Positions 1 through 8,006 of a DNA stretch of 64,000 bases are shown piece by piece. Source of the DNA: Desulfobacter sp. (GTDB taxonomy: Bacteria; Desulfobacterota; Desulfobacteria; Desulfobacterales; Desulfobacteraceae). A model generated the notes under the pieces. That model was not told the DNA's origin and searched no databases. It saw only the letters and a list, made by a program, of their open reading frames with translations. The DNA lies in assembly GCA_028768525.1 (NCBI GenBank), contig CP054837.1:974001-1038000 (forward strand), read 5' to 3'. How positions within the stretch are numbered: the first letter of the stretch is position 1; the number at the start of each line of letters is the position of its first letter. The position numbers and the translations under genes are program-made.

Positions 1-305
1 ATATTGATCTGCCGGAGGGTACCGCCACTGAGGAACTGCTGTTCCAGGGCATTGGTGGCCAGTTTGACCCCGGACAGGTCCTCCTGGGCCATCAAGGGCT
101 TGAAAGCAACCAGCCGCCGGTACAGGGGCGTCCCCATTTCTTTATAATAATAGTCGGTAAAATCAAAATCAAGCCACCTGGACATGAGGTCCACGGGCCC
201 GCCGATCGCTTCCAGGCTGTCAAAAATACGGCCGAACAAGGCTTTGTCCTTCATAAAGACAGAGACCACTAACTTGGCCGGATCCGGCGGTTTGGGCGTA
301 CTCAT
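1..305 (-). CDS. DUF4416 family protein (3' end outside window)
   Basis: The first 101 codons are visible, starting with an ATG 2 nt after the stop of the Trm112-like gene; the rest lies left of the window. The N-terminus begins MSTPKPPDPAKLVVSVF and contains the pattern FDFTDYYYKEMG followed by KLATNALEQQF, which I recognise as typical of DUF4416 proteins. The family's biochemical function is not established. The tight spacing to the Trm112-like gene and msbA implies one leftward transcript in a lipid A / envelope neighbourhood. Confidence 0.75.
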   Translation of the reverse strand, partial: MSTPKPPDPAKLVVSVFMKDKALFGRIFDSLEAIGGPVDLMSRWLDFDFTDYYYKEMGTPLYRRLVAFKPLMAQEDLSGVKLATNALEQQFLSGGTLRQIN

Positions 306-307
306 CC

Positions 308-475
308 TTACACCGGCTTGGCCTCTTCAATGAGCATGATGGGGATATCATCCTTAATCTCATACACGAGGGAACAGGCATGGCACACCAGGCCGTCTTC
401 TTTCTCCGTGAGTTCAACTTCCCCCTTGCATTTGGGGCAGACCAGTATTTCAAGCAATTCCTTTGAAACGGCCAT
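308..475 (-). CDS. Trm112-like / UPF0434 (YcaR-type) small zinc-ribbon protein
   Basis: A 55-residue protein starting MAVSKELLEILVCPKCKG. It has the two cysteine pairs expected of the family (CPKC near residue 13 and CHAC near residue 31) and the C-terminal YEIKDDIPIML segment that closes the beta sheet. YcaR-type proteins are commonly found beside lpxK/kdsB-type lipid A genes; Trm112 relatives are small activator subunits of methyltransferases, but a partner is not evident here. It lies 15 nt downstream of the msbA stop and 2 nt upstream of the DUF4416 gene, so the three are probably co-transcribed. Confidence 0.85.
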   Translation of the reverse strand: MAVSKELLEILVCPKCKGEVELTEKEDGLVCHACSLVYEIKDDIPIMLIEEAKPV

Positions 476-490
476 GGCAATTCTCCTTAG

Positions 491-2257
491 TTACTCTGCA
501 AAAACGGGTTTTCCCGTCTGCATGGATTGTAATTTATAATAGGCCCCTTTCCGGGCCATAAGTTCGTCATGGGTCCCCTCCTCGGCGATACTGCCGTTTT
601 TCAGCAGGATGATCCGGGAGGCATAATCAATGGTGGACAGACGGTGGGCAATGACAAATGAGGTCCGCCCCTTCATCAAATTTTCCAGGGCCTTTTGCAC
701 CACTTTTTCGGCCTCTGAATCCAGGGCCGAGGTGGCCTCGTCCAGGATCAGCACAGGGGCATTCTTGATCAAGGCCCGGGCAATGCAGAGCCGCTGCTTT
801 TCGCCGCCGGAAAGCCGGGAGCCCAGTTCCCCGATCACCGTGTCGTATCCCTTGGGAAATCCCATGATAAACTCATGGGCATAGGCGGCCTTTGCCGCCG
901 CCTCGATGTCCGGGTCCGTGGCGTCCATCTTTCCATACCGGATATTTTCCCGGACGGTCTCGTTGAAAAGGATGGGCTCCTGGGTCACAATGGAAATATG
1001 GTCCCGCAGGGAGGCCACGGTCAAATCCCTGACATCCTCTCCGGCAATGGTCACCCGCCCCGAAGTCACATCATAAAGCCTGGGGATGAGGTTCACCAGG
1101 CTGGTCTTGCCCCCCCCGCTCATGCCCACCAGGGCCAGCACCTCACCCGGTGCCGCCTTGAGGCTGATACGGTCCAGGGCAGGCGGCTCCGCCGGGTTGT
1201 AGGAAAAGGTCACCTCCTCAAAGGCCACTTCGCAGACACCGGCGTCCAGCACGCGGGCCCCGGGTTTTTCCGGGATAACATCCTCCTCTTCCAGCACATC
1301 GAATATCCGTGTGGCTGCGGCAATGCCTTCCTGGATGGTATTGTTAAGGTTGGACAATTTTTTCACGGGATCGTAGAGCATCATTACGGCGGTGAGAAAG
1401 GAAAAGAACACACCGGGGGTGGAGGTGCCGTTGATCACCCGCATTCCGCCGAACCAGATGATAAAGGCGATCCCCAGCCCGCCCAAGAACTCCATCACCG
1501 GAGAAGACAGGGCCCGTGTCATGACCTTTTTCATTTCAAGGCGGAAAAGCTCGGCGGTCTTTTCATGGAACCGTCCCTTTTCAAACCCCTGGAGGTTGAA
1601 TATCTTAATGATCTTGGCCCCGGAAAAGGTTTCGTGGAGGAACGCATTGAGGTCGGCCATGGTCTCCTGGGAGCCGGTGGAAAAACGGCGGATTCGCCGG
1701 CCGAATACCACAATGGGATAAAATGCCAGGGGCAGGACAATAAAGGCCCCGCAGGCCAGCTTCCAGTCCCGGTAGAAAATCACGCATAAAAAGGCAACCA
1801 CTGAGAAAGAATCCCGGAACAGGCTGATCACGGCCGTGGAGACCATCCCCTTGACGATGTTCACGTCATTGGTGATCCTGGACATGAGCGCCCCTGTTTT
1901 TTCCTTGTGGATGTAACTGATGGGCAGGTCGGTTATCTTTTCATATAGGCTGTCCCTGAACTGGCGGATGATCCGTTCCCCGATGAAATTCATCAGATAT
2001 TCAGACCCGTAGGACCCGGCCCCTTTAAGGAAAAAAACAAGGACGGCCAGCCCGGGGATAAGCAGCAGCATCTCCCGGTCCCTGGCAATGAATATATCAT
2101 CCATTACCGGCTTTACCAATAGGGCCATGGCGCCGTTGGCACCGGCCACCACCACCATGCACAGGGCCGCCAGCACCAGCCGTTTCCAATGACAGATGAC
2201 CATGTCGGTTATTTTTTTCCGGCGGGACTGGGACAATCCGGCAGAGGGTGTTTTCAT
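491..2257 (-). CDS. msbA: Lipid A export ABC transporter permease/ATP-binding protein MsbA
   Basis: A fused half-transporter of about 588 residues that flips lipid A core across the inner membrane. The N-terminal half is the six-helix ABC exporter domain (first hydrophobic stretch LVLAALCMVVVAGA). The C-terminal ATPase domain has Walker A GMSGGGKTS near residue 376, signature LSGGEKQR near 480, Walker B VLILDEATSALD near 500 and a switch histidine in IAHRLSTI. I start at MKTPSAGLS; an upstream extension to 2332 would overlap the divergent waaA gene. It lies in a leftward operon with the Trm112-like and DUF4416 genes. The start is uncertain because no strong ribosome binding site is visible. 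Confidence 0.9.
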   Translation of the reverse strand: MKTPSAGLSQSRRKKITDMVICHWKRLVLAALCMVVVAGANGAMALLVKPVMDDIFIARDREMLLLIPGLAVLVFFLKGAGSYGSEYLMNFIGERIIRQFRDSLYEKITDLPISYIHKEKTGALMSRITNDVNIVKGMVSTAVISLFRDSFSVVAFLCVIFYRDWKLACGAFIVLPLAFYPIVVFGRRIRRFSTGSQETMADLNAFLHETFSGAKIIKIFNLQGFEKGRFHEKTAELFRLEMKKVMTRALSSPVMEFLGGLGIAFIIWFGGMRVINGTSTPGVFFSFLTAVMMLYDPVKKLSNLNNTIQEGIAAATRIFDVLEEEDVIPEKPGARVLDAGVCEVAFEEVTFSYNPAEPPALDRISLKAAPGEVLALVGMSGGGKTSLVNLIPRLYDVTSGRVTIAGEDVRDLTVASLRDHISIVTQEPILFNETVRENIRYGKMDATDPDIEAAAKAAYAHEFIMGFPKGYDTVIGELGSRLSGGEKQRLCIARALIKNAPVLILDEATSALDSEAEKVVQKALENLMKGRTSFVIAHRLSTIDYASRIILLKNGSIAEEGTHDELMARKGAYYKLQSMQTGKPVFAE

Positions 2258-2317
2258 CCGTGGGACTCGCTTTCTTTCTATTGTCAATTTCAGAAAAACA
2301 TGAGAGCATAAGCCCCC

Positions 2318-3601
2318 ATGAAAAAGAACCATTATATACTCAATTTTTTGAGATTTTACAATATCCTCTGGCAGGCCGCCCTGCCTTTTTTAAGGTATAA
2401 CAAGCGGCTTGCCCCCACCTTTGACCGGCGGACAGGGACGGATCACCTTCCCCCTGCGGATATCTGGATACAGGCCGCTTCCGCAGGGGAATCCTTTCTG
2501 GCATTGTCAATTTTACGCCAGATGGCGCCCGCCTGCAGGGTGACGGTACTCTTGACCAGCACCACGGACCAGGGCCTTGCCATCCTTAAACAGGGGCTGG
2601 CAGAGCCCCCTCTCCATCCCCACATCCGGACGGTCCTGGAGGTGTTTCCCTTTGATATGCCCCAAACCGTCAACTTGGCGGTCCGCAGGGTGAACCCCTG
2701 CGTTATGGTCTTGCTGGAAACCGAACTCTGGCCGGCCCTGCTCTATGCCCTCAAAAAGAACCAAACCCGGATCCTGGTCCTCAACGCAAGGATGTCGGCA
2801 AAAAGCATGCGCAATTACGGGCTTACAAAAAAGCTGTGGCGCCCCCTGGCCCCGGACCTGGTATTGGCCACCTCGGCCCGGGACACGGCCCGCTACGCAC
2901 AGGTATTTCCCCACACCCCTTCGGCGGCCATGGACAATATTAAATTCGACATCATGGAAACACCGGAACAGCCCCCGTCAGCTATGGACCGGTTGCTCCC
3001 CGGTGACATGCCCCTCTCCATTCTGGCCTCGGTGAGAAGGCAGGAAGAACCGGAGCTGCTCAGAATGATCCTGCGGCTAAAAGACCACTACCCAGACCAG
3101 GTCATTGCCGTTTTTCCCAGGCATATGCACCGCATCGCCCCCCTGTTCAAACAGATGAAAAAACAGGGACTGGCACCGGTTCTCGGTTCCAAACTCACCG
3201 CCCCCCTCACCGGCCCCGGCATCATTCTCTGGGACCGGTTCGGGGAATTACGGGCCGCATACGGCCGGGCATCCTCGGTTTTCGTCGGGGGCAGCCTGCG
3301 TCCCCTTGGGGGCCAGAATTTCCTTGAACCGGCGGTGCTTGGCGTCCCCACGGTGATCGGGCCCCACTGGGAGGATTTTGCCTGGGTGGGGGAAGATATC
3401 TTTAAAACCGGTGGTGTCACCCGCTGCAAAAACTGGGCGGTGGTCGCTGAGACAATGGCCGATCAGCTGAAATCGCCACCGGACAGAACCCTGCTTAAAC
3501 AAAAAACATCCGCCTATATCCGGACCCGGCGGGGAGGGTCAAAAAACGCCTGCAGGGCCATTGCCAGCGCACTGGCAGCCAAAAGAGGGGCCCCCCTGTA
3601 A
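2318..3601 (+). CDS. waaA: 3-deoxy-D-manno-octulosonic acid (Kdo) transferase
   Basis: A 427-residue GT-B glycosyltransferase that adds Kdo to the lipid A precursor at the inner membrane. The N-terminus has a hydrophobic anchor (FLRFYNILWQAALPFL) followed by the family motif IQAASAGE with the catalytic-type Glu, then LLETELWP, and the donor-binding C-terminal domain with FVGGSL and GGQNFLEPA. Length matches WaaA/KdtA (about 420-430). It is divergent from msbA with about 60 bp between, so a shared promoter region is likely. Whether it is mono- or bifunctional cannot be read from sequence alone. Confidence 0.95.
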   Translation: MKKNHYILNFLRFYNILWQAALPFLRYNKRLAPTFDRRTGTDHLPPADIWIQAASAGESFLALSILRQMAPACRVTVLLTSTTDQGLAILKQGLAEPPLHPHIRTVLEVFPFDMPQTVNLAVRRVNPCVMVLLETELWPALLYALKKNQTRILVLNARMSAKSMRNYGLTKKLWRPLAPDLVLATSARDTARYAQVFPHTPSAAMDNIKFDIMETPEQPPSAMDRLLPGDMPLSILASVRRQEEPELLRMILRLKDHYPDQVIAVFPRHMHRIAPLFKQMKKQGLAPVLGSKLTAPLTGPGIILWDRFGELRAAYGRASSVFVGGSLRPLGGQNFLEPAVLGVPTVIGPHWEDFAWVGEDIFKTGGVTRCKNWAVVAETMADQLKSPPDRTLLKQKTSAYIRTRRGGSKNACRAIASALAAKRGAPL

Positions 3602-3644
3602 TTTTACCTTGATTTTTAACCTCACATTTCCTATTAAGCTCCTA

Positions 3645-3812
3645 TCCAGGTGCCGATATACGGCTCAAAAGGGAATCCGGTGAGATCCCGGAACGGACCC
3701 GCCGCTGTAAATGGGGACGACCGCTGCAACCAGCCACTATTTGTTTTTAAGACCTATGGGAAGGCGCAGCCATTAGGATGATCCATCAGTCAGAAGACCT
3801 GCCTGGAAAACT
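3645..3812 (+). promoter_or_regulatory. Cobalamin (B12) riboswitch
   Basis: The stretch carries the ordered conserved elements of the adenosylcobalamin aptamer: AGGTGCC at 3648, AAAAGGGAATCCGGTG, the core CGGACCCGCCGCTGTAA, GGACGACC, GGGAAGGC, AGGATGATCC and the 3' element CAGAAGACCTGCCTGG. A strong intrinsic terminator follows before the cbiK gene, so the expected mechanism is transcription attenuation when B12 is plentiful. Placement directly upstream of a cobalt chelatase gene fits exactly. Confidence 0.95.
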
Positions 3813-3870
3813 ATATGGCTTGCTGTGGGTGGTACCAGGGCAGGCAGAGATCCAGGTTAAGAAAAGGGAT

Positions 3871-3917
3871 ACCCCGGATCGATTGAGCAATCAATCGATC
3901 CGGGGTTTTGTTTTTTT
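3871..3917 (+). terminator. Riboswitch expression-platform terminator
   Basis: A perfect 16-bp inverted repeat (ACCCCGGATCGATTGA, 4-nt loop GCAA, then its complement) is followed by TTTTGTTTTTTT. It lies between the B12 aptamer and the cbiK start, so it is most likely the regulated attenuator. Confidence 0.9.
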
Positions 3918-3947
3918 AATGCAAATTATCAAGAGAGGTTATGTATC

Positions 3948-4835
3948 ATGATCAAACGATTTAAACACGCAGCACTGCTCACACTTGTCGCCGCTCTGGC
4001 CCTTGCCTATGCCGGAAATGCCTTTGCCGGCCACCACGGCGAAGCAAAAGAAAAAAAAACAGGCATCCTCCTGGTGGCCTTCGGCTCCAGTGAAGCCAGT
4101 GCCCAGGTATCCTTTGAAAACATCGGCAAAAGGGCCAAAGCCGCCTACCCCGACACCCCGATCTTCTGGGCTTACACTTCCCACATCATCCGCCACAAAC
4201 TGGCCAAAGCAGGCAAACGCCTTGACTCCCCGGAAGTGGCCCTGGCCAAAATGGCCGACCAGGGATTCACCCATGTGGCGGTACAAAGCCTTCACACCAT
4301 CGTCGGTGCCGAATACGATGACCTTAAAAAAATCGTCGGCGGCTTCAAGGACATGGGAGCCTTTGAAAAGATCATGTTAGGCTACCCCCTCATGGCCACC
4401 CAGGCTGATATGGAACGGGTGAAAGCAGCCATTCTCAAGTCCATCCCCAAAGCCAGAAAAGCCAACGAGGCCGTTGTTCTCATGGGCCACGGCACCCATC
4501 ATCCGGCCAATGCCTTTTACGCCGCCATGATGTTCCAGCTCCAGCTTTCCGACCCCAACATCTTTGTGGGCACGGTTGAGGGCTACCCCACAGTCGAAGA
4601 TATCACCGGCTGGCTCCAGGCCAAAAACATTAAAAAGGCCTGGCTCATGCCCTTCATGTCCGTGGCCGGAGACCATGCCAAAAACGATATGGCCGGCGAG
4701 GAAGAAGACTCCTGGAAATCCATCCTTACTGCCGCCGGCATCAAATGCGAAACCGTACTCAAAGGTACTGCAGAATACGATGATTTTGTCGACATCTGGG
4801 TGGACCACATCAACGGCCCCCTCGGCCACTTTTAG
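3948..4835 (+). CDS. cbiK: Periplasmic sirohydrochlorin cobaltochelatase (CbiK type)
   Basis: A 295-residue class II chelatase inserting cobalt into sirohydrochlorin in the anaerobic B12 pathway. It begins with a clear Sec signal peptide (cleavage expected at NAFA|GHH), like the periplasmic CbiK of Desulfovibrio. Two metal-binding histidines are visible, H181 in MGHGTHH and H243 in GDH; their 62-residue spacing equals that of the H145/H207 pair of enteric CbiK. The VEGYP segment near 210 supplies the conserved Glu. The gene stands alone behind a B12 riboswitch and ends in a terminator. A periplasmic chelatase cannot easily serve cytosolic B12 synthesis, so a role in heme/iron or cobalt handling is also possible. 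Confidence 0.93.
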   Translation: MIKRFKHAALLTLVAALALAYAGNAFAGHHGEAKEKKTGILLVAFGSSEASAQVSFENIGKRAKAAYPDTPIFWAYTSHIIRHKLAKAGKRLDSPEVALAKMADQGFTHVAVQSLHTIVGAEYDDLKKIVGGFKDMGAFEKIMLGYPLMATQADMERVKAAILKSIPKARKANEAVVLMGHGTHHPANAFYAAMMFQLQLSDPNIFVGTVEGYPTVEDITGWLQAKNIKKAWLMPFMSVAGDHAKNDMAGEEEDSWKSILTAAGIKCETVLKGTAEYDDFVDIWVDHINGPLGHF

Positions 4836-4862
4836 TATCATCGCATAAGATTCAACCACACC

Positions 4863-4900
4863 AAAGGCAGCGGAGTTTAGACGTCCGCTGCCTTTTTTAT
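4863..4900 (+). terminator. Intrinsic terminator after cbiK
   Basis: AAAGGCAGCGGA and its complement TCCGCTGCCTTT flank a 9-nt loop and run into TTTTTTAT. It closes the monocistronic cbiK unit. Confidence 0.85.
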
Positions 4901-5041
4901 TCCCCTGCACCACTGCTAAAACAGCGGAGTTCATATTTTTCTTGTCACCCTCTCTTAAACTCTGCTACCCTGAACTGCATATCAATGGACCCGGAAACTT
5001 AATAATGCTCTACCAGCATAACCTTTCACTGCCATGGTGCC

Positions 5042-5794
5042 ATGAAAAAAGTTTTCTCTCTTTGTCTTTGTCTTCTTCTGCCGGCTTTAACGGCCCTTGC
5101 CGGAGAAGATACCCTACTCATCACCACCAATGAGGCACCCCCCTATTCCGGCACAAGCCTCAAAAACCAGGGGGTCTCCATTGAAATTGTAAAACAAGCC
5201 TTCAAGAAAAGCGGATATAAGGTCCAAATACGCTTTTTCCCATGGAAAAGAGCGCTTCAAATGACCAGAAAAGGACTTTGCGACGGCATTACGCCAATCT
5301 GGTTTACAGAAAAAAGAACCCAATGGCTCAACTATTCAGACCGCCTGCATACCCCAAGTCTTATCGGCATGTATGCGCCGTCCGGCACCACCGCTGTTAT
5401 AAAAACATACAGGGACCTGAGGCCCTATCATATCGGATATGTCATGGGATATGCCTATGATCGGACATTTTACGACAACCTGCCTGATTTTGCTGCCATA
5501 TATTTTTACTCCCCCTTTGACCTTATGAAGGCGCTGGTCAGCGGAAAAATTGAGCTGGCCGTAATGGAAAAGCATCAGGGGGCTTATTTCCTGCATAAAA
5601 AATTTCCTGATAGCAAAAACAAATTCAGATTTCTGGAACCGGTCATCGAAAAACGGATGCATTACCTGGCCATATCCAAAAAAACAGAGAACAGCAATTT
5701 AAAGCTGGAAGCCTTCAACAAGGGGCTGGCCGCATTGATCAAGGAAGGTACCCTAAGGAAAATTCTGGCCGCACATCATTTTGAAAAAATGTAA
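5042..5794 (+). CDS. Periplasmic solute-binding protein, SBP_bac_3 / PBPb type
   Basis: A 250-residue protein with an N-terminal signal peptide (MKKVFSLCLCLLLPALTALA) and the start of a type II periplasmic binding fold (LLITTNEAPPYSG; FFPWKRAL; GITPIWFTEKR). Such stand-alone relatives of amino-acid ABC binding proteins are abundant in Desulfobacterota and Gammaproteobacteria and often have no cognate permease. No transporter gene is adjacent, so it may be an orphan receptor or feed a signalling protein. The ligand cannot be predicted. A second protein of this class is at 15969-16763 inside the island, but the two are not close copies. Confidence 0.8.
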   Translation: MKKVFSLCLCLLLPALTALAGEDTLLITTNEAPPYSGTSLKNQGVSIEIVKQAFKKSGYKVQIRFFPWKRALQMTRKGLCDGITPIWFTEKRTQWLNYSDRLHTPSLIGMYAPSGTTAVIKTYRDLRPYHIGYVMGYAYDRTFYDNLPDFAAIYFYSPFDLMKALVSGKIELAVMEKHQGAYFLHKKFPDSKNKFRFLEPVIEKRMHYLAISKKTENSNLKLEAFNKGLAALIKEGTLRKILAAHHFEKM

Positions 5795-5816
5795 CCCGCC
5801 GCCCAGAACCATAAAA

Positions 5817-5872
5817 CCCCTGTTTCCCAGCACTGAGCATATGACTCGTATGGCTGGGAAACAGGGGCCTTG
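5817..5872 (+). terminator. Probable terminator after solute-binding protein gene
   Basis: A 15-bp perfect inverted repeat (CCCCTGTTTCCCAGC and complement) with a 21-nt loop. The T tract is weak (CCTTGTATT), so efficiency is uncertain. It lies just outside the left island boundary. Confidence 0.6.
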
Positions 5873-5906
5873 TATTAAAAAAGCTCTGCCATAAGAACAG
5901 AGCTTT
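5873..5906 (-). terminator. Terminator of the left tRNA-fMet gene
   Basis: On the minus strand AAAGCTCTG, a 9-nt loop and CAGAGCTTT are followed by a T-rich run, starting 9 nt after the tRNA CCA end. Confidence 0.8.
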
Positions 5907-5913
5907 TAATTTT

Positions 5914-5998
<85 letters not shown>

Positions 5999-6003
5999 AA
6001 TTT

Positions 6004-6032
6004 AATATAGGGGAAAAGGGATTTTGAGTCAA
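6004..6032 (-). promoter_or_regulatory. Promoter of left tRNA-fMet
   Basis: Minus-strand TTGACT (6027-6032), 17-nt spacer, TATATT (6004-6009), 12 nt upstream of the tRNA 5' end. This promoter lies on the island side of the repeat, so the island supplies it. Confidence 0.8.
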
Positions 6033-6048
6033 GCTTTTTATCACAAAA

Positions 6049-6067
6049 ACCCGACGAGCTGTACCAC
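6049..6067. repeat. tRNA-like fragment beside attL
   Basis: On the minus strand GTGGTACAGCTCGTCGGG matches the D-arm/anticodon-stem part of the adjacent tRNA (TGGTAGCTCGTCGGG) except for a 2-nt insertion, and it contains the same GTGGTACA motif as the putative arm sites. It may be a remnant of an earlier tRNA copy or a further integrase site. Confidence 0.45.
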
Positions 6068-6147
6068 AGAAACACCACATCTCACTATAATGGACTGTTT
6101 TTATAAGACAAATAAGCAAAGCAACTTTTTAACACAATCTTAAAATT

Positions 6148-6277
6148 ATGGTACAATGGCTTTTCCCTGCCTAACATTGTTCAACAACAAAACACCATTT
6201 TCAATACGTTCAATTCATTCATTATATTCATTGATGAAAGGAAAAAGTGGTACAAAAACGGTACAAAGGTGGTACAA
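6148..6277. repeat. Left cluster of GGTACAA repeats (putative integrase arm sites)
   Basis: Direct GGTACAA copies occur at 6148-6156, 6247-6255, 6259-6266 and 6269-6277. The 25 bp at 6242-6266 are identical to 31910-31934 near the other end. The 530 bp between the left tRNA promoter and the first island gene hold these repeats and no convincing coding region. Confidence 0.6.
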
Positions 6278-6597
6278 TTTTTAATCCACCAGAACCTCAA
6301 AATCCTAAAACCCACTGAGTGTCCATCCACCCTACCCTACACCCGATATCTGTCCCATAGGTTCCGTTGTCACCATAACACCACAAAAGTACCTTGAACC
6401 CTTATTGGACAAGTGTAATGGTTGTTCCTCCCCTACCCCTCCGGTTGTAACAGGCGGAGCCCTAAAATTTCATGCCCTCAGGTTTTATCAACATCTTAAA
6501 TCCTGGTAAAAATCCTTAAAAGCATTGAACTGGCCATGGTTATGTTCTATCTTTGTGTATCATTTTCAATATCGGTACAGGCTCAGGAGTTGTTGAT

Positions 6598-7917
6598 ATG
6601 GCAGATGAAGTACCAGCTCAAAATCCAATAAACATCCTTCTAATTGCCCCTCACGGAGTAGAGGACCCTCCATTAGATGATATTAATACAGCACAATTAA
6701 CCTGCTACATTAAGGACCACCTGGGATGTGATGCCATAATCAATATGGAGTACCGCAAACCAACAGGGTCAAAAAAAGAAAAGAGAAACAATCGCATCCC
6801 CAGTGTTAAGGCCAAAGTTCTGGACCTCAACAAGGTTCACCAGGCAAAGCAGCATCCAACTTTCATTCAGGAAATTAAAGATGTAGTTGAAAAGGATGGA
6901 ACCACCTACGTTTTCTGGATACACGGCATTCATAACGACCATATTAAAAAAGGTATTGATTGCTATATCGGATGTGGTCAGCCTGACACCAAATCAAAAA
7001 TAAAAACTGAGACAGAAGAAAGGTACACCGCTAAAAAGAAAATCAGGGATGGGATTTTAACCCACCTGAACAACCAAGGAATACGGACGATACATGCCCC
7101 AGAAGACAGCAAATACCGGGGTTGGAAGACAACCTATATGAATCAGTGGTTCAGGCTTGAAAGTTATACCTTGGAGCAAGTCCAGTCAATTCAGTTGGAA
7201 TTCCGACACAAGGGTGTTCGTAGCGGAGGCTCTCTCCAACCCGCATCAAAAAAAATTGCCGCCGCCATATCAGCCCTTCTCGCCCCCTCCACCGAACCGG
7301 AAGTTGTCGATGAAGGACCTGCCAAAGAATTGGTTGCCATGGACGGTGTGGACGATGAAAAAGTTGAAAAAGCATACGAGCACCTGAAAACGATATTCGT
7401 CAAACACTTCCAAAATGCCATGCTGGAATGTGGGCAATACCTCATCGAGGCCTTCTATGGTGGGGATTATATCCTGGCCCAGGAAAAGAAATTCACGGGC
7501 AACAAATCCCTATCCAAATTGATAAAACGGATACAGGAAGATTCACAGGAAAAAGGAGATGCGCCTTCCCGTACCTGGCTTTATGATGCTGTCAATCTTG
7601 CCATCGACAACCACCTTTATGAACAAAAAATCCTACCATCCGTATACGGACAGTTGGGCCACAGCCATAAAGTTAATCTTACCAGTGCTCCGAATGAGGA
7701 CGTCAAAAAAGCCCTTGTGGAAGAGACTGTCAGGGAGAAACATTCCGTCGCCCGGCTCCGAGAGCGCATTAGGGAAGAAAAGCAGAAACTGAATTCCACC
7801 CACATTTCCTTGAAAGAAATTATGTCAATTGACTGGCTAATGAGACTCACCCCGAAGCAGTTGGAGAAAATTAAAACAAAAACCATAGCAATGGAAACTG
7901 ATCAGCGTCATTTATAA
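6598..7917 (+). CDS. N-formylglutamate amidohydrolase-like protein, 3' end disrupted by IS21-family element
   Basis: The N-terminal about 230 residues resemble the zinc amidohydrolase fold of N-formylglutamate deformylases: LLIAPHG, a DLNK segment, WIHGIHND and a late LEFRHKGVR that corresponds to the ELR motif. The C-terminal half is helical and charged (LSKLIKRIQ, YGQLGHSHK, LRERIREEKQ); I do not recognise it. I start at MADEVPAQ because AGGAG sits 8 nt upstream. The last five residues (DQRHL) and stop are encoded by the insertion element. Removing the element and one copy of the 6-bp duplication rejoins the frame at 10762 and yields about 463 residues ending in KKS. Substrate and role unknown; as it stands only the C-terminal tail is lost. 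Confidence 0.75.
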   Translation: MADEVPAQNPINILLIAPHGVEDPPLDDINTAQLTCYIKDHLGCDAIINMEYRKPTGSKKEKRNNRIPSVKAKVLDLNKVHQAKQHPTFIQEIKDVVEKDGTTYVFWIHGIHNDHIKKGIDCYIGCGQPDTKSKIKTETEERYTAKKKIRDGILTHLNNQGIRTIHAPEDSKYRGWKTTYMNQWFRLESYTLEQVQSIQLEFRHKGVRSGGSLQPASKKIAAAISALLAPSTEPEVVDEGPAKELVAMDGVDDEKVEKAYEHLKTIFVKHFQNAMLECGQYLIEAFYGGDYILAQEKKFTGNKSLSKLIKRIQEDSQEKGDAPSRTWLYDAVNLAIDNHLYEQKILPSVYGQLGHSHKVNLTSAPNEDVKKALVEETVREKHSVARLRERIREEKQKLNSTHISLKEIMSIDWLMRLTPKQLEKIKTKTIAMETDQRHL

Positions 7918-7946
7918 TTCCCGCCAAACGACAATTAAAATTCCCG
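7899..7946. repeat. IS left terminal inverted repeat
   Basis: Reads TGATCAGCGTCA at the tip and AACGACAATTAAAATTCCCG at 7927-7946; the right end has the same two blocks at the same spacing. Confidence 0.85.
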
Positions 7947-8006
7947 AAATTTAAGAATCAAAAAAAATGGTAGAAACATCCAAATTGAACAGAAGGAGAG
8001 ATTTGG

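Noticed and set aside
875..1789. Long plus-strand open frame across the msbA gene
   Set aside because: Low-complexity Gly/His/Pro-rich product antisense to a strongly supported ABC transporter; typical shadow of a GC-rich gene.
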